Positions 7,634 through 12,730 of a stretch of 12,730 nucleotides of DNA are shown here, in pieces; position 1 is the stretch's first letter, and the number at the start of each line of letters is the position of its first letter. The DNA comes from Ectocarpus siliculosus (taxonomy: Eukaryota; Sar; Phaeophyceae; Ectocarpales; Ectocarpaceae). The stretch is from the NCBI GenBank assembly GCA_000310025.1, contig FN648785.1, positions 63,565 to 76,294 of the forward strand, in the 5' to 3' direction. The translations under genes and the position numbers were made by a program. The notes beneath the pieces were generated by a model. The model was not told the origin of the DNA. It ran no database searches and worked only from the letters and a program-made list of their open reading frames with translations.

Positions 7634-7997
7634 ACAGTTTTCACAAATGACCCATGGGTGACCCGTGGGCCTCCCATGGGCACCCCGTTAGGCCCATGGG
7701 CGGCCAGTGACAGACCTTCAACCGAACCAGTGTACTCCTCAACAATAGATCATCTGCTTTGGAACGGGCGCTATAGCGGAAAATGACCCTAACGCCAACA
7801 GTAACCCCAAGCCCAAGCCCACACGATGCGTGCTAGGTTGGCGCTGGTGGCTAAGTTCTAGGTCGATGTGCAGGTGGCATAGTTTTATGTTGATGTGCTG
7901 GTGGCGAAGTTGTAGGTTGATATGCCTACGGTGGGCATTTCATGGGCCGCCCATGTGCATGCCCATGGGTGTCCCATGGGCGGTTTGGCGAAACTGT
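7634..7997. repeat. Foldback-like element with CCCATGGG-rich inverted arms
   Basis: The left arm (7634-7681) runs ACAGTTTTCACAAA, CCCATGGG, ACCCGTGGGC, CATGGGC. Read on the minus strand from 7997 down to 7949, the right arm runs ACAGTTTCGCCAAA, CCCATGGG, ACCCATGGGC, CATGGGC, in the same order and with similar spacing. Weaker similarity extends outward to about 7613 and 8018 (CTCCGACACT against CTCCTACACT). CCCATGGG is itself palindromic and occurs three times on the left and twice on the right. The interior of about 270 bp contains the GT-rich minisatellite. No transposase is encoded, and target-site duplications are not obvious. A non-autonomous foldback/MITE-like element is the simplest reading. 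Confidence 0.55.
7827..7934 (+). repeat. 27-bp minisatellite, four imperfect units
   Basis: Four units of exactly 27 bases lie head to tail at 7827, 7854, 7881 and 7908. They share the pattern AGTTCTAGGTTGATGTGCTGGTGGC, with several substitutions in each; the first and last are the most diverged. A C-rich stretch (CCCTAACGCC, then GTAACCCCAAGCCC) precedes it. It lies inside the foldback-like element, and the pattern recurs near 8795-8845. Confidence 0.7.
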
Positions 7998-8756
7998 CAG
8001 TAGTGTAGGAGATTGGGCAGGTATGGATGTTTCGTTGTATTGTGTGTTCATGTTGTTTGGAGGTGTGTGATGTCATCGGTGCTGCTGTATCACAAGAAAC
8101 AGTATGAATGAACGCACCACAGCAGGTATGAGTAAGGCATTTGGCTTCAGCTTACCGAGAAGAACCGAGATGTATCCGCATCGTTGGGACATGGGTCTGA
8201 ATCTTGGCGCAGGCAGCGCAGTCATACGAATCGGATTTTTCTGACACCGCGTGGGGGAACCCTTCCGTGCGACCACGAACTGGAGCTCCTATGCGCTGCT
8301 GTACGATAGAAATACAGTGTATGTGAGCGCTGATCTAAACGTGATGAAAACAATACTCAAACAATAAAATGAGCAAAGGTTGGTGTGGCCTACCTGTGCC
8401 CCTCCTATTCCACAAGCACCATAGCGTGTTATTCCCACGGTGTAAGTAAATGGCTCAACAAGAAAGTGAGGTGGATAAAGACTTTCGGGCCACTATCTAC
8501 ATAGTCTGGGAGGGGTAGAATGAAGATGGTGGGCAAGGTTGGATATTCGCGGATTAGCGGTGTTGGAACAATGCGCGACGCCAATAAATTTTATTCGCCT
8601 ACAGGCACGCATGTAAGCCATGCATATTACCGACGGAAATAGTGTGTGAGAAACGAGCGTCACGAACTCGTATGTTTTTCTTGTTTCTTCCACCTCTCGC
8701 TCTACTACAGGCAGACGCAGTTTCCCTCCAACCAGCAACTACATGAAACCGGCTAG
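7998..8756. other. No gene recognised
   Basis: GCTGCTGTA followed by a GAAA-ACAGT-like segment occurs at 8081 and again at 8295, a weak direct repeat 214 bp apart. Minus-strand frames of 63-81 residues exist; one at 8276-8073 contains a GGTAAGC donor-like site and a hydrophobic stretch, but no family resemblance. Nothing else can be supported. Confidence 0.35.
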
Positions 8757-8856
8757 AATCCCTAACGCTGACCCTAACCCCAAACCCACCCAATAGGTGC
8801 TAGGTTGGCGTTGGGTGGCTCAGTTCTAGGTTGGTGTGCCGGCACTGGGGTTAGGT
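8757..8856 (+). repeat. Second copy of the C-rich/GT-rich repeat
   Basis: This block repeats the interior of the 7634-7997 element. CCCTAACGCTGACCCTAACC, CCAAACCCACCC, GTGCTAGGTTGGCG, GGTGGCTCAGTTCTAGGTTG and GGTGTGCCGG match in order with the segment from about 7787 to 7872. It lacks the CCCATGGG arms. CCTAACCCCA at 8773-8782 is reverse-complemented exactly at 8846-8855, enclosing the block. The CCCTAACCC pieces resemble the TTAGGG-type telomere motif, but only one or two units are present, so this is not a telomere. Confidence 0.6.
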
Positions 8857-9794
8857 GAATAGTTTTCGTAGGCATTGCGTGTTGGTCAAGGTGTGTTCCA
8901 TCCATACAGGAACTCAACGGGAAAACAGGCGAGTGTGGTACGTACGAATGTCATACGATGGCGTTTTTCCGGCGGTGGTAGACGGTTTGGCGGATTTGGC
9001 TTTAATGACGTCGGCGGAGGCGGTGGACCTAAACACTGCGGCAACGTATGTATGTATAACGGCGCTAGTGTTTGGACGGTAGGCTGTTAGCGTTTGTTTG
9101 CAGAGGGGGCAGGCGTGAGCATTGACCAAGGTATTGTATTGTTGTTTTTTGGCCCAGGAATTCATTGAACGACATGCTGTCCCCGTGCCCGCGCCGCCAT
9201 ACCCTTTCGTCCGTGCTGGTACTGTTTGGGCACGTCTGAAACAACGGTGGCGCTCTGAACAATCAACGCAGTCTACATAAAGCGGTCCGACGGCGTCATC
9301 AACGCACGACGCGTCGACGACACCACCACCGATGAAGGTGGCCCGAAACCGCGTGAGCGACTAAGTTGGAGCCGACCAAACGCTAACCCACCCCAACCCC
9401 AAGGGCCAAACAACGCAAACCCAGATTGAAATCAGGCCAACCCAACCTTACCATGCCCACTACAAGGTGCCCCCCCACATCACATCGTCCGAAGACCAAC
9501 CCAAGGCATACCCCAGACTTTACTCCTACGTCGCGGGCCTCTAGAAGCCTCTGGCCTCTGGCCCCAATTGATCTGGGAAGGTCGATCGATGGAGAGCTAA
9601 GCCGCGACTTTCGCAATGGAAAAATAAAAACTTGGACGACGGCCTGTGAAACGTGTTGACGTGCGAAGAAACCTGATTGGAGGACACAACGCGGAACATG
9701 CCCGTATCTTCGAATAGGGCCGACGGCGCCGGAAGAGGACGAGGCGCCAGGCGGTGGAAGGTACCGCGGCGGTTCCGTTGGAGCTTTTCCTCAG
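8857..9794. other. No gene recognised; A/C-rich tract at 9371-9460
   Basis: From 9371 the strand is A/C-rich (GCTAACCCACCCCAACCCCA, then several CCAACCC pieces), resembling the C-rich part of the repeats at 7785 and 8757 but more degraded. Frames of 65-83 residues on both strands show no domain. A glycine-rich-looking plus frame near 8960-9030 comes from GGCGG-type sequence and has no other support. Confidence 0.4.
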
Positions 9795-9803
9795 TATATA
9801 TAG
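9795..9803 (+). promoter_or_regulatory. TATA box, possibly the retroelement promoter
   Basis: TATATATAG lies in a GC-balanced context about 830 bases upstream of the gag start. It would place transcription start near 9825-9835. If the gag belongs to an LTR retrotransposon, this could be the LTR's U3 promoter. With no second LTR in the window, the assignment is a guess. Confidence 0.35.
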
Positions 9804-10626
9804 CGTCGCAGCGTGTCAGAGGTGGCAGCAATCAATCGCATCGTTGGATATGGTTGTTGTTGTCTTCACAAAAGAACGTCCCGATCTCTCTACCAGTACC
9901 TTCATCTGGCCGTACTAGCCTAACACTTGACGCCGTCGACTCCTCCCGTGGTCATGGGCTAACTTCCCCGACACAATTGTACTACAGTATGCATAGAATG
10001 AATCGACCGCCAGTTAATAGAAACGACAGATTGCCTAGCAGCCTCCGCTCGCCTCTACACGTTATGCGAGATAGTTTTAGGCTGAAGGTCCACATCACGG
10101 GCCGAAGAGGTAGGTTTTTTCCTTGGCTCACTCGTTATATGTCGCAGAAGAAAAGGGAGACGGTGATCATCTGGAAAAGAAAAAAGAAGAAAAATAACAA
10201 CACAGAGGTGTTCGTGAGGTGGATAATGCCATCCTTACGAAGGCTACTGCGGTAGTACTCATGTGTGGTTTTGAGCTATGCAGGTGCGCAAGTGCGTGAC
10301 CGTCCATCGGTCATTTGGATCTTCGGGGTATCTCCGGTAGTAGGATCTTTGGCAAGTTGTCGCGCATTCCTTGCTGTCATGTATTCCGAGTTCCGAATGC
10401 GTCTTGCGACTGTTGCTCGCGTGCCTCGGTGTTTGTGATGCACCTGGGTGCCCACTCTCTTCCGTTGCTTGTGTCTACGAGGACGACCAATAAAACGACT
10501 TTACCATCTCTTCACATTGTCAAACGGGACAGCCGTGCTCATCCAGCAGCACTCGGCTTGGGGCCAATCAACACTCTAGAGTCTTGTGGCGTTAACGTCA
10601 TAGTCTAGTGCGGCAGACACACATAC
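9804..10626 (+). other. Upstream region of gag: possible LTR/leader
   Basis: A 192-residue open frame (9677-10255) crosses here, but its translation is basic and low in complexity with no domain, so I do not call it a gene. An AATAAA signal lies at 10489-10494, and a small hairpin TGACCG-TCCAT-CGGTCA at 10297-10313. A TATA box, then AATAAA, then a leader before gag is the order expected of a 5' LTR. No matching 3' copy is seen after gag, and I found no convincing tRNA primer-binding site, so LTR borders cannot be placed. Confidence 0.35.
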
Positions 10627-11070
10627 ATGTCTTCGAACGACTCTGGGAACTCTGGCGGGGGCGAGGCTGGCCCGACTCATGAGGAGCTTAGGACGGCCAT
10701 CGACGACGCCGTGGGCGACGCCAGCACCGGAATGGAGAAGATGGTGACGGAGAAACTGGAAGGCATCATGAACACATTGTCCCGGTTAGTGCCCGGGACA
10801 CCGCCCGCCGGAAGTGCGACCGCAGCGGGCGGCGGGGGGGAGTCACAGGGGAGGACGCACGCCTTCCCTGGCGCGGGTAAGCTAGACCAAGCGCCGAATA
10901 CTGGACGAGGGCTCGAGGGAGCGAGAGGACTGCGAGGCCCGGAAACACGAGAGCCTACACCACACGGTGCTATCTCGCGAGAGGGAATCAGCAGAGAGGA
11001 GCAAGCTTCACGGTATGCTTTCAGCTCGCATGCCCGTATGTATCCCACGCCTGAAACAGTTGGACTTTAA
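10627..11070 (+). CDS. gag: Gag N-terminal segment
   Basis: The frame opens at ATG in the context ACATACATGTCT and runs 147 codons. The first 25 residues are Ser/Gly/Asn-rich. Residues about 17-55 (EELRTAIDDAVGDASTGM, then EKMVTEKLEGIMNTLSRL) look like amphipathic helix able to coil. Residues 60-125 are Gly/Pro/Arg-rich and disordered in appearance. Copia gags often have such a loose N-terminus before the capsid-like domain. The last 30 or so residues overlap the next frame, and the stop at 11068-11070 cuts the protein just where the conserved domain should start, implying a frameshift between about 10967 and 11050. The start codon is a reasonable guess. Confidence 0.55.
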   Translation: MSSNDSGNSGGGEAGPTHEELRTAIDDAVGDASTGMEKMVTEKLEGIMNTLSRLVPGTPPAGSATAAGGGGESQGRTHAFPGAGKLDQAPNTGRGLEGARGLRGPETREPTPHGAISREGISREEQASRYAFSSHARMYPTPETVGL

Positions 11071-11761
11071 CGGAGACGAGAAAAACTGGCTGATGTTCCG
11101 AAACGATTTCATTACGCAGGTTCAGACTTGTGGGATGGGTCGCGCCTTGAGCGACAGCAGAGACATTGAGGTCCTAGGCGTAGACGATGATGGCATGATA
11201 GAGCAAGGAGTGGAAGTAGGGGAGATAGCCATGTACCGGGATTTGTGGGGGATGCTGACCGGAGCGATATCCAACAACTCCACAAAAATGCTGGTGTACG
11301 ATCGAAAGGGGCCCTCGGCAGCGTGGCGTGCGTTAGAAGAAACATTCACCCCCTTGACCGGCGGCGAGCAGATCTCGCTGATCGGAAAGTTTTATAATGC
11401 CCAACAAGGGAAGAACCAGGAACCCCGAGTGTTTTTCCAGGAGTTCAAGTCCGTAGTGACTAACCTAGAGTTGGCATTCGACCAACCCATCCCAAAAATG
11501 CTCGTGTATGCACGGTTCCTCGATGCGCTTTCCCCGGAATTCGAGATTCAAAAGCAACAGCTGCTCGCCCAGAAAACACTCGATGAAGAAGAGATTTTGA
11601 GAGTGCTTCGCACACGGGCTGGGCAACTGAAAGCGGAGGAAAAGAAGGGGAAGAGTGATCGGCGAGCTAACCATCATGCGTTCGTAGCAGTAGAGGGGAA
11701 GGGGGGGAGGAAAGAGACGTCCGAAACAAAACCGAGGTTACGAAGAGGCGAATTTAGCTAG
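10967..11761 (+). CDS. gag: Gag capsid-like domain (UBN2/Copia gag family)
   Basis: The listed start is merely where the open frame begins; homology-like sequence starts near 11045 with IPRLKQLDFNGDEKNWLMFR, the K/R-L-x-G-x-N/D-x-x-x-W-x-x-F/W opening typical of Copia-type gag. It continues with YRDLWGMLTGAISNNSTKML, AAWRALEETFTPLTGGE, LIGKFYNAQQGKNQEP, VFFQEFKSVVTNLEL, YARFLDALSPEFEIQKQQLL and DEEEILRVLRTRAGQL. This is the helical order of the UBN2-like gag domain: the A-W-x-x-L block, then L-x-x-L-x-x-L/M, then L-x-x-L-P/S-x-x-F/Y. It ends in a basic Lys/Arg-rich tail. The protein would assemble into virus-like particles that package the element's RNA. The frame is intact for about 230 residues, so decay is recent or limited. 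Confidence 0.8.
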   Translation: MLSRERESAERSKLHGMLSARMPVCIPRLKQLDFNGDEKNWLMFRNDFITQVQTCGMGRALSDSRDIEVLGVDDDGMIEQGVEVGEIAMYRDLWGMLTGAISNNSTKMLVYDRKGPSAAWRALEETFTPLTGGEQISLIGKFYNAQQGKNQEPRVFFQEFKSVVTNLELAFDQPIPKMLVYARFLDALSPEFEIQKQQLLAQKTLDEEEILRVLRTRAGQLKAEEKKGKSDRRANHHAFVAVEGKGGRKETSETKPRLRRGEFS

Positions 11762-11954
11762 CGATAAGAGAGTCAAGTGCTACGTCTGTGATGGTGACCA
11801 CTATGCGAGTGCATGCCCAGAGAAGCTTTGCCAGAGGTGCGGAAAAAAGGGGCACAACGCGAAAAACTGCCCATCGAGAACTGAAACTGCAGTCGCCGCG
11901 ATTGAAGTTGGAGTCGGTGGTGTCGAGTTGGACGTCGCATACGAAGCACTCTGA
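11709..11954 (+). CDS. gag: Gag nucleocapsid segment with two zinc knuckles
   Basis: In the next frame the tail reads RGYEEANLASDKRVK and then two CCHC fingers. The first, CYVCDGDHYASAC (11778-11816), has spacing C-x2-C-x3-H-x4-C, one residue short of the canonical form. The second, CQRCGKKGHNAKNC (11830-11871), has the canonical C-x2-C-x4-H-x4-C. Zinc knuckles bind the element's RNA during packaging. About 27 residues follow before TGA at 11952-11954. The frame connects with the capsid frame across a run of seven G at 11701-11707, which is the likely frameshift site. No protease Asp-Ser-Gly signature follows in phase. Confidence 0.8.
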   Translation, partial: GKRRPKQNRGYEEANLASDKRVKCYVCDGDHYASACPEKLCQRCGKKGHNAKNCPSRTETAVAAIEVGVGGVELDVAYEAL

Positions 11955-12401
11955 TGTTGTCTAGATCTGTTTTCCCAGCGGTGCATCAACGCCTGTTCGC
12001 TTTCGCGCCTTGCGTGCAATTCGGCTCGTCGGCATTTCCCCATAAAGAGCCGATTTTGATGATACGACTGACGAAAGTACAAAGGAAGGTTTGTTCGTCG
12101 AAGCAGATAGAATAAACTGGTGTTTATTTTGTAACAGTCGAATTAGAATTTGGCTTCATTTTCTACCGGAAACCCAGGGTCACGGTGTTTGGAATTATTA
12201 GTCTATAGTTGGGGGTGTCATTCCGTGATCGAGTCCACGCAGGGGCTGTAGCAAAGTCGGGTAACGTGTGACAGCTACAGAGCGCGTGAAGCAACGGAAG
12301 GACAGCAGCAGCCGCCTAACGCAGTAGCGGCGGCAGTTTAGAAAAGGACGGGACGGGACACGGCGCAAGCATTGGGGAAGTGACCAGCACGCGACTCTCC
12401 A
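11955..12401. other. Intergenic: retroelement remnant and upstream region of the next gene
   Basis: No frame is usefully open. From 12048 a plus frame stays open for 51 codons without similarity I can name; it could be worn pol sequence, but there is no motif. From about 12230 the sequence becomes GC-rich with CAGCAGCAGCCGCC and GGGACGGGACACGG pieces, consistent with a promoter region ahead of the TATA box at 12402. Confidence 0.45.
12111..12128. terminator. Hairpin with poly(A) signals on both strands
   Basis: AATAAAC at 12111-12117 pairs exactly with GTTTATT at 12122-12128 around a TGGT loop, so AATAAA appears on each strand. On the plus strand it lies about 160 bases after the gag stop, a suitable place for 3'-end formation. 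No minus-strand gene ending here was found. AATAAA-like signals are common by chance in such AT-rich patches. Confidence 0.4.
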
Positions 12402-12408
12402 TATAAAG
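12402..12408 (+). promoter_or_regulatory. TATA box of the downstream gene
   Basis: TATAAAG sits in a GC-rich setting (CTCTCCATATAAAGGTGTG), 184 bases upstream of the ATG at 12586. Transcription would start near 12430-12440, where CCAACATCCATCG occurs. The leader of about 150 bases is GC-rich and contains a GTAAGA at 12519-12524 and several later AGs, so a short leader intron is possible but unproven. Confidence 0.5.
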
Positions 12409-12585
12409 GTGTGTACTCGTGTCCAACATCCATCGTGTCGGCCGTGTTCCTATTCGCGTCCCGCTACTCTTGTGACCTCATCGCTGCGTGCATTTAGCAC
12501 GAGGGGGGAGGGTGCAGTAAGATAAGCGGCGGCAAGCCACCGCAGTCTCGCTCGCCGCGCCGCTCAGATAGGTCCCTTCCCAAAC

Positions 12586-12730
12586 ATGGGATGCGGTTCA
12601 TCCCAACCGAGACGTACTCTCGCTGAAGAAAAAAATGCGGTTCGTCCCAACCGAGACGTACTCTCTCTGAAGAAAAAAATTCAACGGCAAAAAGAAAGAG
12701 CGGGGCCTGTTGTATGGTCCCACGCTGACT
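12586..12730 (+). CDS. N-terminus of a probable N-acylated protein (partial)
   Basis: The ATG in CCCAAACATGGGA starts a frame open to the window's end (48 codons, no stop). It begins MGCGSSQPRRTLAEEK: Gly2 with Ser6 fits the N-myristoylation rule, and Cys3 next to it is the usual palmitoylation partner, so the protein is predicted to attach to a membrane after loss of Met1. Residues 30-42 are strongly basic (LKKKIQRQKERAG), which would help bind acidic lipids. A TATA box lies upstream at a sensible distance. Kinases, calcium-binding proteins and small-GTPase partners can start this way, but nothing here picks one. Codons 2-31 lie on a 44-bp tandem duplication read in two frames. Confidence 0.6.
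   Translation, partial: MGCGSSQPRRTLAEEKNAVRPNRDVLSLKKKIQRQKERAGPVVWSHAD
12591..12678 (+). repeat. 44-bp tandem duplication inside the coding start
   Basis: ATGCGGTTCATCCCAACCGA and the bases up to the A run (12591-12634) recur immediately as ATGCGGTTCGTCCCAACCGA and so on (12635-12678). I count two substitutions (A to G, C to T) in 44 bases, so the event is recent. Because 44 is not a multiple of three, the second copy is translated in another frame from the first. Confidence 0.85.

Larger units (their letters stand above)
10627..11954 (+). mobile_element. gag: Truncated Ty1/Copia-type retrotransposon (gag only)
   Basis: Three consecutive plus-strand frames together give the order of a Copia gag: a Gly/Ser-rich N-terminus, the central capsid-like domain, then two zinc knuckles. 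Each successive segment lies one frame further on, so at least two frameshifts separate them. The reading ends at 11954. None of the protease, integrase, reverse transcriptase or RNase H signatures that normally follow is recognisable before the promoter of the next gene. It is therefore a degraded or internally deleted copy, or a non-autonomous element that keeps only gag. The host presumably has full-length relatives. Confidence 0.75.

Noticed and set aside
8073-8276. Minus-strand frame with a hydrophobic end and a GGTAAGC donor-like site
   Set aside because: A single donor-like site and no family resemblance are not enough.
8757-8790. Interstitial telomere tract
   Set aside because: Only one or two CCCTAA-like units are present, with many mismatches.
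9677-10255. 192-residue plus-strand open frame upstream of gag
   Set aside because: Arg/Ser/Lys-rich and without domains; it overlaps a TATA box and a likely retroelement leader.
10677-11048. 123-residue minus-strand frame opposite gag
   Set aside because: It is the mirror of the GC-rich gag N-terminus; the plus-strand reading has the better protein character and connects to a known family.
11955-12200. Possible protease remnant (PSGAST, then an acidic stretch) after the zinc knuckles
   Set aside because: The catalytic Asp of Asp-Ser-Gly is missing, stops interrupt the reading, and the resemblance rests on three residues.
9650-12240. LTR pair flanking gag
   Set aside because: I compared the sequence before and after gag by eye and found no shared block of LTR size.

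Overview
The window looks like ordinary nuclear DNA of a eukaryote with widely spaced, intron-bearing genes. It is moderately GC-rich by eye, most of it is non-coding, and simple-sequence tracts and decayed repeats are common. Three things carry a real coding signal: a split exostosin (GT47) domain, a Copia-type gag with zinc knuckles, and the first 48 codons of a probable acylated protein. This mix fits a stramenopile, and I would guess a brown alga such as Ectocarpus. That placement is inference from family style, and no single marker proves it. I saw no operons, tRNA or rRNA genes, CRISPR arrays or bacterial signals.

Layout. 1-800: no gene, with a long pyrimidine-rich tract. 801-1136: a cluster of AGTGGG motifs in both orientations with two GTGGGTATACCCAC palindromes, probably a decayed inverted-repeat element. 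1140-2710: no gene, with a short tetranucleotide run, a perfect 24-bp AT palindrome and a diverged direct repeat. 2712-3230: a decayed tandem array of about 186-216 bp units with long C and G runs. 3230-4880: no convincing gene, with a G18 tract, an A12 tract and a 202-bp-spaced direct repeat. 4886-5068 (minus strand): a weak candidate exon. 5385-6596 (plus strand): two exons of an exostosin domain around a 617-bp intron. 6597-7633: nothing recognised. 7634-7997: an imperfect inverted repeat built from CCCATGGG motifs and enclosing a 27-bp minisatellite, with a related copy at 8757-8856. 8857-9790: nothing but an A/C-rich tract. 9795-10626: a TATA box and a possible retroelement leader. 10627-11954: a frameshifted, pol-less Copia gag. 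12111-12128: a hairpin carrying polyadenylation signals on both strands. 12402 to the end: a TATA box, a leader, and the start of an open reading frame with an N-terminal acylation signal.

The genes do not form a pathway. The exostosin would act in the Golgi on secreted glycans, the gag is a dead or dying retrotransposon remnant, and the last gene would make a membrane-anchored protein of unknown function. I found no convincing new system. The most informative oddities are the 44-bp tandem duplication inside the last gene, read in two different frames, and the foldback/minisatellite element at 7634-7997.
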